Positions 12,132 to 21,172 of a stretch of DNA of 64,000 bases are shown one piece after another (position 1 is the stretch's first letter; each line of letters starts with the position of its first letter). Position numbers and translations under genes: made by a program. Source of the DNA: Rubinisphaera margarita (GTDB lineage Bacteria; Planctomycetota; Planctomycetia; Planctomycetales; Planctomycetaceae). The notes beneath the pieces were generated by a model. It had not been told where the DNA came from. It did no database searches and saw only the letters and a program-made list of their open reading frames with translations. The stretch is from contig NZ_JAKFGB010000009.1 of assembly GCF_022267515.1 (NCBI RefSeq), positions 186,001 to 250,000 of the forward strand. The letters are read 5' to 3'.

Positions 12132-13925
12132 GTGGAAATTGTGGCTACAGCAGAAGAAACCAAAACACGGCAGGCGCAATTGAACGGCGCTGAAATCATG
12201 ATTCAGGCGCTCATTCATCAGCAGGCCAAGTTTGTATTCGCCTACCCGGGCGGGGCCAGCATGCCACTGCACCAGGCTCTCCGGAAATTCCGCGACGAGA
12301 TCCGCACAATTCTGCCGCGACATGAGCAGGGCGGTGCCTTCGCCGCTCAGGGTGTCTCCCGGACGAGCGACACTGTTGGTGTCTGTATGGCAACCAGCGG
12401 CCCCGGGGCGACGAACCTGGTGACGTCCATCGCCGATGCTAAGCTCGACAGTGTGCCACTGATCGCGATCACCGGTCAGGTGACCCAGAACGTGATCGGC
12501 AGCGATGCGTTCCAGGAAACGCCGATGGTCGAAGTCTGTCGGGCCATCACCAAACATCACTACATGATCACGAACATCAACGATGTCGCCCGCATTGTGA
12601 AGGAAGCCTTTCACATCGCGACGACCGGACGCCCTGGCCCGGTTCTGATCGACTTCCCGAAGGACGTTCAGCTCGACGCACTCCCGGCCGACGAAGTCGA
12701 TCTCGATCCGCCAATGAATCTGCCCGGTTATCGTCCGGAACTTCCGGATGTCGCCACCGAGCAGATCAACCAGATCGTCGCCGCGATTCGTCGTTCCAAG
12801 AAGCCGATTCTGTATGTCGGTGGGGGCTGTATTCTCTCCGGTGCGTCCGAAGAGCTGAAGAAGTTCGCCGAGAAGGCTCAGATCCCGGTCGCGATGACCG
12901 TGATGGGACTGGGAGCGTTTCCGGGCTCTCATGATCTTTCGCTGCACATGCTGGGCATGCACGGTACGGTGTACGCCAACAAGGCGATCGATGAAGCCGA
13001 CCTGCTGCTCGCCTTCGGTGTTCGTTTCGACGATCGAGTAACCGGCAAGCTGGACGAGTTCGCGAAGCACGGAAAGATCGTCCACGTCGATATCGATCCC
13101 TCCGAAATTCACAAGAACAAGGAAGCTCACATTCCGGTTGTCGGCGATGTGAAGCAGGTCCTGCACCGTCTCAATGAGACGCTGAGCGATTCGGATATCC
13201 CGGAGACAGACGCCTGGCACGAGAAGATTAAAGGCTGGAAAGAGGCTTATCCGCTGAAGTACGCCGATTACCAGAGCGAGATTCCGCAGCAGCATGCGAT
13301 CCAGACGCTGTGGAAGATGACCCGCGAACGGAATCCGTATGTGGCCGTCGGTGTCGGTCAGCATCAGATGTGGACCGCTCAGTACTTCAAGTTCGATGAG
13401 CCGCGTCACTGGCTGAGTTCGTCGGGACTCGGCACGATGGGCTTCGGTTTGCCGGCGGCCATGGGTGTGGCGGCTGCTTACCCGAACGAACTGGTCATCG
13501 ATATCGATGGTGATGGCTCGTTCCAGATGAATATTCAGGAACTCGGAACGCTCGTCTGCGAGAACCTGCCAGTCAAGATGATGCTGCTCAACAACCAGCA
13601 CCTCGGCATGGTGGTGCAGTGGGAAGACCGGTTCATGGAAGGTCGCCGGGCCCACACTTACCTCGGCCCGGTTCACAAGCCGGAAGCATTGGGTGACGGC
13701 ACAGGGATCGTCGGCGATGAAATCTATCCCGACTTCGTGACGATCGCCAAAGGCTACGGCATCGCCGGCCAGCGGGTTCGCGAGAAGAAAGATCTCGAAG
13801 CCGCCATTCAGACCATGATCGATCACGAGGGTCCGTATCTGCTCGAAGTCATCTGCCCGTATCAGGAGCACGTGCTGCCGATGATTCCGAGCGGCAAGAC
13901 CGTGCGGGATATCATCACCGAGTAA
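12132..13925 (+). CDS. ilvB: Acetolactate synthase, large (catalytic) subunit
   Basis: 597 residues, typical of the catalytic subunit of acetohydroxyacid synthase, which makes acetolactate or acetohydroxybutyrate in branched-chain amino-acid synthesis. The N-terminal ThDP-binding domain has FAYPGGASMPLHQAL with the catalytic Glu in RHEQGGAFAAQG; the central FAD-type domain has ILYVGGGCILSGA; the C-terminal ThDP motif is GDGSFQMNIQELGTL ending in NNQHLG. Either GTG at 12132 or GTG at 12141 could be the start; GGAA lies just before the second. The regulatory subunit gene ilvN is not adjacent. Confidence 0.94.
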   Translation: MEIVATAEETKTRQAQLNGAEIMIQALIHQQAKFVFAYPGGASMPLHQALRKFRDEIRTILPRHEQGGAFAAQGVSRTSDTVGVCMATSGPGATNLVTSIADAKLDSVPLIAITGQVTQNVIGSDAFQETPMVEVCRAITKHHYMITNINDVARIVKEAFHIATTGRPGPVLIDFPKDVQLDALPADEVDLDPPMNLPGYRPELPDVATEQINQIVAAIRRSKKPILYVGGGCILSGASEELKKFAEKAQIPVAMTVMGLGAFPGSHDLSLHMLGMHGTVYANKAIDEADLLLAFGVRFDDRVTGKLDEFAKHGKIVHVDIDPSEIHKNKEAHIPVVGDVKQVLHRLNETLSDSDIPETDAWHEKIKGWKEAYPLKYADYQSEIPQQHAIQTLWKMTRERNPYVAVGVGQHQMWTAQYFKFDEPRHWLSSSGLGTMGFGLPAAMGVAAAYPNELVIDIDGDGSFQMNIQELGTLVCENLPVKMMLLNNQHLGMVVQWEDRFMEGRRAHTYLGPVHKPEALGDGTGIVGDEIYPDFVTIAKGYGIAGQRVREKKDLEAAIQTMIDHEGPYLLEVICPYQEHVLPMIPSGKTVRDIITE

Positions 13926-13944
13926 ATCGGCAACGGATTCAGAC

Positions 13945-13984
13945 AACGGCTGCGTTCTCTTTTGAGGGGACGCAGCCGTTTTTC
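13945..13984 (+). terminator. Rho-independent terminator after ilvB
   Basis: A perfect 11-bp stem (13945-13955 with 13970-13980), a 14-base loop and T residues at 13979-13983 lie 20 bases after the ilvB stop. ilvB is thus monocistronic at its 3' side. Confidence 0.88.
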
Positions 13985-14018
13985 GTTTCCCCACCTCGGA
14001 AATTCGTGGTTGGCGCAC

Positions 14019-14054
14019 GAAAAAAGACGCCCCGAGAAATCTCGGAGGCGTCTT
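14019..14054 (-). terminator. Rho-independent terminator of the small gene at 14182-14403
   Basis: On the minus strand an 8-bp outer and 5-bp inner stem (14024-14036 with 14041-14054, one bulged base) is followed by six T residues (complement of the A run at 14020-14025). It supports the reality of the small minus-strand gene upstream of it. Confidence 0.75.
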
Positions 14055-14181
14055 GTGCGGCCTTCGGCAGGTTTGCCAGAGCCGAAGGTACGCGGTTGGA
14101 TCGAGGAGAGTCTGGCGGCGCTCAGTCTTTATTCAATCGCAATTCGTTCTCTCTCAACCGGACGGAAGAGAGCTGTGGTTT

Positions 14182-14403
14182 CTAGCCCAGATACATTTCC
14201 GTGAAGTTGTGAGACGGCGTGGCGCTCAGGAACTTCGGGCTTTTCAGTTTGGCGTGCGCGTTGTCACGTCGGTAGCCGGTTTCCGTCGGTGGCAGCGGAA
14301 CGTAGCGGATCTGCTGTACCAGACCGGCGTCGAGTTCCGTCATACCGCTCGTGCCAAAATAGTCGTAGCACGTGTTGTCGTCTTGTGGGGCGAAGTCTTT
14401 CAT
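14182..14403 (-). CDS. Small conserved-looking protein of unknown function
   Basis: 73 residues starting MKDFAPQDDNTCYDYFGTSG. I do not recognise a family. Support for a real gene comes from a strong ribosome-binding site (GGAGGAACAGGCG before the ATG) and a clear terminator about 130 bases downstream on the same strand. The frame extends upstream to 14535, but without a better start signal. The protein is hydrophilic, has one Cys, and lacks a signal peptide or membrane segment, so it is probably cytoplasmic. It lies alone between ilvB and kbl, convergent with ilvB. Confidence 0.65.
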   Translation of the reverse strand: MKDFAPQDDNTCYDYFGTSGMTELDAGLVQQIRYVPLPPTETGYRRDNAHAKLKSPKFLSATPSHNFTEMYLG

Positions 14404-14796
14404 CGCCTGTTCCTCCAGGACAATGGGATGCCAGTTGAGAAACCGCTGGTTTCTGGCAGAGTGCTTCCGCCGGTTGCATTGAACACGAACCGTCGTTGCT
14501 TCGAGACTGGCATCCCGCATCAATGTGAGTCCCATCCGATAGTCGATATTTCCTTTTTCTCTATCAAGGAAATCGACAGGGGACCATCGGGCAGCCTACT
14601 GTTCTCACGAAATTCTTCGCCCAAATCCCGCAATCGTTCTGTCGGCATGGCGCGGCAGGCAGGACTGGCGGGACTGCAATAACAATGACCGTCGTTACAA
14701 CCGTTGTCCACAACCGTTGTGCGTGTCGAAGAGCTCAGGACAGGATCGGCGTAATCGGGTTCCCGCCGAAGAGGCTCTCCGGGGAACCGACTTGTC
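14404..14796. other. Intergenic region between the small gene and kbl
   Basis: 393 bases between two minus-strand genes. No frame with family similarity was found and no terminator for kbl was seen. The promoter of the small gene is presumably here but no strong -35/-10 pair was identified. Confidence 0.4.
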
Positions 14797-15981
14797 TCAA
14801 ATGATCTGCAGTAACCGGCCGACTTCACCGAACTGTTTGATGGCGAAATCGAGGTCCTCTCGGGAATGGGCAGCGGAGACCTGCGTGCGAATCCGAGCCT
14901 GTCCTTTCGGCACCACCGGATAGGAAAAGCCAATCACATAGATACCGCGGGCCAGTAGAAGCTCGGCCATTTGCGTCGCGAGAACTGCTTCGCCAAGCAT
15001 GACTGGGACAATCGGATGTTCCCCGGCGACGATGGTGAAGCCGAGTTGCTGCATCTGTTCGCGGAAGTAGCGTGTGTTCTCCATCAGCCGGTCGCGCAGT
15101 TCAGTCGATGTCGTGAGCAGGTCGAGTGCCGTGATTGAGGTGGCGACAATTGGCGGAGCGACCGAGTTCGAGAACAGATACGGCCGCGATCGCTGCCGGA
15201 GAAGTTCAACGATCTTTCCCCGACCGGATGTATAACCGCCGCTCGCCCCGCCCAAAGCTTTCCCGAGTGTGCCGGTCAGAATGTCGATGCGATCCATCAC
15301 CCCAAGGTGCTCGTGGGTCCCTCTCCCCTGCTCTCCCATAAAACCGACGGCGTGAGAATCGTCGACCATCACGAGGGCTTCATAGCGATCGGCGAGGTCG
15401 CAGATCTCGTCGAGTTTCGCGATGGTGCCATCCATGGAGAACACGCCATCTGTTGCGATCAGGCGGAACCGCGCGGACTGAGCGGCCTGCAACTGCTTCT
15501 CCAGATCGGCCATGTCGTTGTTGGCGTAACGGTATCGCTGAGCTTTGCAGAGGCGAATTCCATCAATGATGCTGGCGTGATTGAGGGCATCGGAAATGAT
15601 CGCGTCTTCAGCCGTGAGCAGAGTTTCAAACAGACCGCCGTTGGCATCGAAGCACGACGTATAGAGGATCGTGTCCTCGGTGCCGAGAAACTCGCTGAGC
15701 TTATCTTCGAGATGCTTGTGAATGCTCTGCGTGCCGCAGATGAAACGGACCGAGGAGAGACCGTAACCCCAGCGGGTCAACGCCTCCTGGGCGGCCCGCA
15801 CGATGTCGGGATGATCGGAGAGGCCGAGGTAGTTGTTCGCGCACAGGTTCAGCACCGAAGTCCCGCCGACATCGATCTGCATCTGCTGCGGCGAGTCGAT
15901 GATCCGTTCGGTCTTATACAACCCGGCGTCCCGAATCTCTTCGAGCTGAGCCTCAATGTGATTCAGAAAGTTCTGTGACAT
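14797..15981 (-). CDS. kbl: Glycine C-acetyltransferase (2-amino-3-ketobutyrate CoA ligase)
   Basis: 394 residues, the normal length. The PLP-dependent alpha-oxoamine synthase cleaves 2-amino-3-ketobutyrate with CoA to glycine and acetyl-CoA in threonine breakdown. Visible signatures are LCANNYLGLSDHP near the start, YTSCFDANGG, DDSHAVGFMGEQGRG with the PLP-ring contacts, and the Schiff-base lysine in TGTLGKALGGASGGY. The close relatives BioF and ALAS share this fold, but the N-terminus and LCANNYLG favour Kbl. Threonine dehydrogenase (tdh), often the partner, is not adjacent. Confidence 0.92.
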   Translation of the reverse strand: MSQNFLNHIEAQLEEIRDAGLYKTERIIDSPQQMQIDVGGTSVLNLCANNYLGLSDHPDIVRAAQEALTRWGYGLSSVRFICGTQSIHKHLEDKLSEFLGTEDTILYTSCFDANGGLFETLLTAEDAIISDALNHASIIDGIRLCKAQRYRYANNDMADLEKQLQAAQSARFRLIATDGVFSMDGTIAKLDEICDLADRYEALVMVDDSHAVGFMGEQGRGTHEHLGVMDRIDILTGTLGKALGGASGGYTSGRGKIVELLRQRSRPYLFSNSVAPPIVATSITALDLLTTSTELRDRLMENTRYFREQMQQLGFTIVAGEHPIVPVMLGEAVLATQMAELLLARGIYVIGFSYPVVPKGQARIRTQVSAAHSREDLDFAIKQFGEVGRLLQII

Positions 15982-16059
15982 CGACTCACCTCCCTGATCG
16001 AAGCCAGCAAGCCGACTTCTCCGGTTGTCTCACTCCGGATGGCACTCGCACCGCCGGCC

Positions 16060-16110
16060 CGCGCTTCCGTCGGGTGGCACTGGCTTTGACACTGTCATTC
16101 CTGCTCAGTG
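16060..16110. repeat. Degenerate REP-like hairpin remnant
   Basis: The segment around 16073-16095 (TGGCACTGGC then a diverged second arm) resembles one arm of the hairpin pair at 36339-36410. It lies between two minus-strand genes. The second arm is degraded, so this is only a tentative member of the family. Confidence 0.35.
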
Positions 16111-16124
16111 CGACATCCACTTGA

Positions 16125-17507
16125 TTACTCGGTAGTTCCCACGGGATCCGGAGTCGGCAGCAGCGGTTGTTCCAGTTGCGGTTCTTCAACTTCGGGTTCC
16201 TCGACCACGGCTGGTGAGAGGAATTCCGTCTGCACTTTCTGGGCGACATTCCGAGCCGTCTGCACGGCAACGATGCTCACGAAGATGAAACCGAGGATCA
16301 TCAGAGTGACCATCCAGGCCGGGGCTTTGACACGTTCCCGATATCCCTTTGACAGAGCCAGATACAGCAGCGAAGCGGCCAGCACAGGACCGCCGAGAAC
16401 CGTCATCGCCTGAGCGACAATAATCAGCGCGACCCGATTCCAGTCGGCCAGCACCATGGCGAGCGCCACGGCCATTCCGGCTGTCAGTGCGAGGACGGTA
16501 AACAGCTTCGGCCATTTCTGATCGAGCGATGCTCCCAGTCCAAGTCCATCGGAAAGCAGCACGCCGCCGATGGTCGCGTTCACGAAGAACGAGCTGAAGG
16601 CTCCGGCGAAGATGCCGGCGACAAACAGATAGGCGGCCCATTCTCCGAAGAGCGGCTGCAGCTGTTTGGCGACATCGGTGACCGATTGCAGCTGCGACGG
16701 ATCAATCTTTCCATGCAGCACGGCTGCCGAGGTCGACATAATCATAATCGTCGTCAGGCCGAGAGCCGTGATTCCGGTGATGGTATCCATGAGCCCAATG
16801 TTGAGCTCATTCTTCGTCCACCCTTTTTCCTTCACGAGGTACGCCTGGTAGAAGGCGCCGGCGATGGAGAACGTCGTTCCGATCAGTCCGAGAACGGCGA
16901 GCAGAGATTCGCTGCTCACGTCGCTTCCGCCCGGAATACTGGGGATCAACCCCTGAGCGATGCCGACCGGGGAAGGGCGGGCGAAGAGCAGGTTGATTCC
17001 AAAGCCGATAATCATCAGCAGCATCAGCGAGATCATCAGCTGTTCAAGACGCTGGTAGAGTTTGCTCAATCCGTACAGAGCGGCGACCACGACTAGATTA
17101 AGCAGGATGAGCAGTCCCGCCTTCATGGCATTCAGTTGGCCAGCCGAAAGCGTCTCGGATTCCTGCGGCAGCAGCGGATCCAACGCGGCGACGACGGCGA
17201 TGTTATTGCTGGACTGAAACGCGGCGACAACAAAGAAGAGCACCGCGCCAATGAAAACCGAAACCGGTCGCCCCAGGCTTTTCGCGAGTTCCTGGCAGGG
17301 GGTGTGATCGAGCGTGGCTCCGAGGCGAGCCGAGAGAGCGGTGGCTCCGATCATCAGCAGACCAGCCGCGAGAATGACCCAGATGAGAGAATAGCCGAAC
17401 TCACAGCCGACTTTTGAACTGGTGAGAATACTCCCGGGTCCGAGGACCACAGCCGCAACGATGATGGCGGGACCGAAACGGCTGAGTACCTTCCGAGAAC
17501 CTTGCAT
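16125..17507 (-). CDS. Nramp-family (divalent metal transporter-like) membrane protein, atypical
   Basis: 460 residues with about 11 hydrophobic segments and a proline- and glutamate-rich C-terminal tail (from about residue 435). The overall pattern, starting RFGPAIIVAAVVLGPGSI, matches Nramp/MntH transporters of Mn2+ and Fe2+ in the cytoplasmic membrane. In true Nramps segment 1 carries DPGN and segment 6 carries MPH, which bind the metal. Here the first reads GPGS and the segment-6 position reads FYQAYL, so the usual ligands are gone. The substrate is therefore uncertain: another cation or an organic solute is possible. It is a single gene between kbl and an operon on the same strand. Confidence 0.75.
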   Translation of the reverse strand: MQGSRKVLSRFGPAIIVAAVVLGPGSILTSSKVGCEFGYSLIWVILAAGLLMIGATALSARLGATLDHTPCQELAKSLGRPVSVFIGAVLFFVVAAFQSSNNIAVVAALDPLLPQESETLSAGQLNAMKAGLLILLNLVVVAALYGLSKLYQRLEQLMISLMLLMIIGFGINLLFARPSPVGIAQGLIPSIPGGSDVSSESLLAVLGLIGTTFSIAGAFYQAYLVKEKGWTKNELNIGLMDTITGITALGLTTIMIMSTSAAVLHGKIDPSQLQSVTDVAKQLQPLFGEWAAYLFVAGIFAGAFSSFFVNATIGGVLLSDGLGLGASLDQKWPKLFTVLALTAGMAVALAMVLADWNRVALIIVAQAMTVLGGPVLAASLLYLALSKGYRERVKAPAWMVTLMILGFIFVSIVAVQTARNVAQKVQTEFLSPAVVEEPEVEEPQLEQPLLPTPDPVGTTE

Positions 17508-17858
17508 ACCGGCACTTTCTGTAGGAGGGATCTATCCTTGTGGAGGATCGATGATTGAGCGATTGACGGATCACGTCAACCGCGGCGGGGAATGAACGTG
17601 GGGAGAGCGCAGACCCCGTAGTGACCAGCATGTTCTCGACGCTGCCGGGATGCAAGTATCAGCGGCCGAAATCGTGGAAAGCAACCGGGACCGCTTGGGG
17701 AAGTCGGGCGAGTTGATCCGTGTTCAGTAAGTCTACACGTGTGGACTGGGCGCGTCTGTGATGCGGACGCGGAACAGGCAGAACTCGCCGGCCTTGCTTC
17801 GGTTCGCGAGAACGCCGATCCCTGAAGAGAGACTCGATCGGCGTGTCCGAGTGCGGAT
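17508..17858. other. Intergenic region between the ASCH gene and the Nramp-like gene
   Basis: 351 bases. A 9-bp inverted repeat (17812-17820 with 17836-17844) lies 15 bases beyond the ASCH gene stop and could end transcription, though it has no T run on the minus strand. No supported gene was seen. Confidence 0.4.
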
Positions 17859-18278
17859 CTACGTCGTCTTGCGACGAAACGGATAGAACCAGACGCCGTA
17901 CGGAAGAAACTTGGGGAGCTGGGGTTCTTCAAAGCGGACCGGGTTCGTCAGTTCCCAGGCGAAGTGGTTTTGCAGTGCGGACGTCGGAATGCAGGAGGCG
18001 TCGGAGTCGTCCGAGTCGGAGCGGCGGCAGTCCGCGATGGTGACTTCGCCGATGATTCGCCCATAGACCAGCTTCGAAGGATCGAGTCCAAACCGTTCGA
18101 TCGACTCCCGCGCCAACGGATCGCGGGAGATCTTCTGCGACGTGTAGATATAGATCGGGCCCCGAACATTCGTGGGCCGGGAACGGACTTCAATCGTCTT
18201 CCGTCCCTGCAGAATCAATTCTGCCCACGGTTGCCGAATTCCCAGTGCGATCCGTTCCCGATCGAGTTCCAAGTTCAT
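17859..18278 (-). CDS. ASCH-domain protein
   Basis: 139 residues. The segment ALGIRQPWAELILQGRKTIEVRS at 10-32 is the hallmark of ASCH domains, a PUA-like beta-barrel thought to bind RNA or modified nucleosides; some relatives cleave N4-acetylcytidine. The exact function is unknown here. The ATG at 18278 overlaps the stop of the upstream RbsD/FucU gene by one base (TAATG), which points to translational coupling, so it is the last gene of a three-gene operon. Confidence 0.85.
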   Translation of the reverse strand: MNLELDRERIALGIRQPWAELILQGRKTIEVRSRPTNVRGPIYIYTSQKISRDPLARESIERFGLDPSKLVYGRIIGEVTIADCRRSDSDDSDASCIPTSALQNHFAWELTNPVRFEEPQLPKFLPYGVWFYPFRRKTT

Positions 18279-18730
18279 TACTCCCCTGGCTGACGAACAC
18301 CGATGGATAGCAACAGGTTGGCCCAGAGAGCCTGGTCCGCAGTCTGGATCGTCAGCACCAGATCGCGCGAAGCAACGGCTTCGTAGAAATCCCACTTCTG
18401 AATCGGCTCGAGCTCGACCTTGGAACCGGCCTCTTTCAGGATCTGGCGATACTCGTCCCAGACCGGAGGATCTCCCTTTGCAGCATACGGATCATCGGCC
18501 GGGATTCCCATCGTGTTCACGATATCGATCGGCACGGCGGACAGGATCGCCTTCAACACCTGCGAGACCGTCACCAAGCCGGGCGACAAATTCAACGAGA
18601 TCAGTTCGGCGTTCGGCCCGAGAGTGGACGACGCCGGGTAGTTGCCATCGGCGATCAGAATCTTGCTGTGATGTCCGGCTCGGCCGATGATGGCATTGAT
18701 TTCCGGGTGAATCAGCTGATGCTTGAGCAT
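18278..18730 (-). CDS. RbsD/FucU-family sugar mutarotase
   Basis: 150 residues. Family members interconvert sugar anomers (fucose) or pyranose and furanose forms (ribose). The start MLKHQLIHPEINAIIGRAGH contains the conserved His and Asp-rich HSKILIADGNYP follows. The length and sequence are closer to FucU than RbsD, but the substrate cannot be fixed. The ATG at 18730 is preferred over a TTG extension to 18772 that would overlap the upstream gene. It lies between a sugar isomerase and an ASCH gene, in one transcript. Confidence 0.88.
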   Translation of the reverse strand: MLKHQLIHPEINAIIGRAGHHSKILIADGNYPASSTLGPNAELISLNLSPGLVTVSQVLKAILSAVPIDIVNTMGIPADDPYAAKGDPPVWDEYRQILKEAGSKVELEPIQKWDFYEAVASRDLVLTIQTADQALWANLLLSIGVRQPGE

Positions 18731-18768
18731 GGTGGTGTCTTTCGAGATCAGGGGCGACCGCCCCGGTT

Positions 18769-19587
18769 TCAACGGGGGAAGAGTTCGCGATACCGTTTGA
18801 TGGTCTGGCGAGCCGTGGCCGATGGATCGGGAATCGGAAACGCTTCGGCGGAGATGTAGCCATCGTAGCCGATCTCGTTCAGAGCCTCGACAATCGGCTC
18901 GAAGTCGAGATGCCCAAACCCAGCCGCCTGACGATTCGAATCGACAAAGTGAATATGCCCGGTCAGCTTTCCAGCCGCCCGGAATGCATCGGCGAGATTG
19001 CTCTCTTCAATGTTCATGTGGAACAGGTCGGCGAGCAGGACGACGTTCTCAATCTTCTCCTGCTTCAGAAACTCGGCGGCATCGGCCAGCTTGTTGAACA
19101 GATTGGTTTCGTACCGGTTGAGCGGTTCATAAATCAGCGGCACGCCCCGATCGGCCGCGTGCTTGCCCAGCGTTTTCAGAGCATCGCTGAGACGACGCAA
19201 CGATGCTTCTTTGCCTTCGGCTTTGTCGAAACGTCCCTGCATCGAGCCGATGATGGCTGGAGCGTTGAACTCGGCTCCCCATTCGATGATGTCGCTGATG
19301 AAGCCGATCGCCTTGTTGCGACGCGACTCGTCGGCATCGCAGAGATGCAACTGATGCACGACCATGCCGGCTCCCGTTCCAACAGCCGCGACCTGCAGAC
19401 CGGTGTCCTGAATGAGTTGCCGCAATTCGGTGCGGTCAACATGCGTCGCGGAGGGAGCGAAAATCTCGATGGCGTCGTAGCCGAGCTCTTTGGCTTCGTG
19501 GAAAGCGGCTGCGAGATCGTCCCAATACACGAACGGACCACCACGAGCCTGTTCAACAAGACTGACTGTGACTGCAAAACGAATCAT
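18769..19587 (-). CDS. Sugar phosphate isomerase/epimerase (xylose isomerase-like TIM barrel)
   Basis: 272 residues. The AP endonuclease family 2-like TIM barrel of sugar isomerases and epimerases is visible, with probable metal ligands Glu in YEPLNRYE, Asp in LLADLFHMNIEE, His in GHIHFVDSNR and Glu in YISAEAF. Hydroxypyruvate isomerase and ketose 3-epimerases share this layout and cannot be separated here. ATG at 19587 follows GGAGCAGACCC. It is first in an operon with a mutarotase and an ASCH protein, and diverges from a GFO/IDH oxidoreductase, a common carbohydrate-use setting. Confidence 0.87.
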   Translation of the reverse strand: MIRFAVTVSLVEQARGGPFVYWDDLAAAFHEAKELGYDAIEIFAPSATHVDRTELRQLIQDTGLQVAAVGTGAGMVVHQLHLCDADESRRNKAIGFISDIIEWGAEFNAPAIIGSMQGRFDKAEGKEASLRRLSDALKTLGKHAADRGVPLIYEPLNRYETNLFNKLADAAEFLKQEKIENVVLLADLFHMNIEESNLADAFRAAGKLTGHIHFVDSNRQAAGFGHLDFEPIVEALNEIGYDGYISAEAFPIPDPSATARQTIKRYRELFPR

Positions 19588-19833
19588 GGGTCTGCTCCAT
19601 ACCATTGGCGGCCCCATTGGTCCACTTCGGTAGACGCGATGAGATTTTCCGCGATCGAATTCATTCAGGGAATACGGTTATGTTGACATGCCCGCGCTCG
19701 ATCGACAAGACAACCCGCGATTGGATCAGCCGACTCGATTGTGAATGGCGGGCGGCTTTGGCATACTCAAAGTCCGCTCATATCCCGTAGAGGACCTTCC
19801 TGCCCCTCATCCCCAGTTGGAGGAAAGCTCGTC

Positions 19834-21153
19834 ATGAAGCGCGTGACTCAGAACCGTCGTCAGTTTCTACAAACCACGGGAGCCCTCAGCGCAGGGTTAT
19901 TCGTCTCCGGACTCCCCGCCCGGGCCTCCGCTTCTCCGAACGAGAAGCTCAACCTGGCGATCATTGGTTGCGGTCACAAAGGGTGGCACAACGTTACCCA
20001 GCTCACTCACGAGAACATCGCCGTCCTCTGCGATATCGATGCAAACCTGCTCGGCAAAGCGGCCGAAACGCATTCCCAGGCCCGTCAGTATCGCGACTAC
20101 CGCGACATGCTCGACAAAGAAGCTCAGCACGTCGATGCCGTGGTCGTGTCGACTGCCGATCACAGCCACGCACCGGCCACTATTCGGGCCCTTGATCTGA
20201 AGAAGCCGGTCTACTGCGAGAAGCCGCTCACGCATACCGTGGCCGAAGCCCGTGCCATTGCCGAGAAGGCTGAAGAAACCGGTGTCGCCACGCAAATGGG
20301 AACGCAGATCCACGCCAGCGACAACTATCGCCGCGTGGTGGAACTGCTGCAGTCGAAAGTCATTGGCGAGGTCACCGAGGTTTATCACTGGTGCAACAAA
20401 GGCTGGTCGGAAGGCCGGTATGTCGCCTGGGACAAGCCGATCCCGGCTCACGTCGACTGGGATCTGTTCCTCGGACCCGCGAAGAAACGGCCTTATTCCC
20501 CGAACGTCCATCCGTCCAACTGGCGACGATTCTGGGACTTCGGCATGGGCACGTTCGGCGACATGGGTTGCCACATCATGGACCTGAGCTTCTGGGGACT
20601 GGAGTTGACTCACCCCACGCGCGTCAAAGCCAACGGTCCCGAGGTTCATCCGGATGGTTGCCCGACCTGGTGTCAGGCGGAATACGACTTCCCGGCCATC
20701 AAGGGACGCCCTGCTCTGAAGCTTTACTGGTCCGATGGCGGCAAGCATCACGACATGGTTGCCAACACCACCGATGCAAACGGCAAGCCGCTTTCGGGAT
20801 GGGGCATCGGCGTGCTCTATGTCGGCACGAAAGGCATGCTGGCCGCGAATTACTCGCAGCGTCAGCTGCTGCCCGGCGATAAGTTTGCCGATGTGAAGCC
20901 GCCGGAAGAAACGATCCCCGCTTCGGTCGGACACTGGGTCGAATGGACGAACGCCATTAAGAACGGCACCCCCACGACCTGTCCGTTCCGCTACTCCGGA
21001 CGCCTGACCGAAACCGTTCTTCTCGGACCGGTCGCCTTCCGCACGGGCAAAGAGCTGCAGTGGGATGCGGCCAGCCTGAAAGCGACGAACGCCCCGGAAG
21101 CCTCCCAGTTCGTGCACAAAGATTACCGGTCCGGCTGGGAAGTCCAGACCTGA
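19834..21153 (+). CDS. Tat-exported GFO/IDH/MocA-family oxidoreductase
   Basis: 439 residues. The N-terminus has a twin-arginine signal (NRRQFLQTTGALSAGLF) with cleavage probably after ARASA near residue 33, so it should be exported folded with its cofactor. The Rossmann part has IIGCGHKGWHNV, CDIDANLLG and the family motif EKPLTHTVAEA. The substrate is unknown; many planctomycetal homologues are predicted to act on sugars or polyols. The start at 19834 follows GGAGGAAAGCTCGTC and is chosen over an extension to 19741. It diverges from the isomerase operon. Confidence 0.9.
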   Translation: MKRVTQNRRQFLQTTGALSAGLFVSGLPARASASPNEKLNLAIIGCGHKGWHNVTQLTHENIAVLCDIDANLLGKAAETHSQARQYRDYRDMLDKEAQHVDAVVVSTADHSHAPATIRALDLKKPVYCEKPLTHTVAEARAIAEKAEETGVATQMGTQIHASDNYRRVVELLQSKVIGEVTEVYHWCNKGWSEGRYVAWDKPIPAHVDWDLFLGPAKKRPYSPNVHPSNWRRFWDFGMGTFGDMGCHIMDLSFWGLELTHPTRVKANGPEVHPDGCPTWCQAEYDFPAIKGRPALKLYWSDGGKHHDMVANTTDANGKPLSGWGIGVLYVGTKGMLAANYSQRQLLPGDKFADVKPPEETIPASVGHWVEWTNAIKNGTPTTCPFRYSGRLTETVLLGPVAFRTGKELQWDAASLKATNAPEASQFVHKDYRSGWEVQT

Positions 21154-21172
21154 TCTCCGGCACAGACGCGAT

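Noticed and set aside
11901..14018. A 705-codon minus-strand open frame.
   Set aside because: It is antisense to ilvB, which has complete catalytic motifs. The frame is a by-product of GC-rich codon use.
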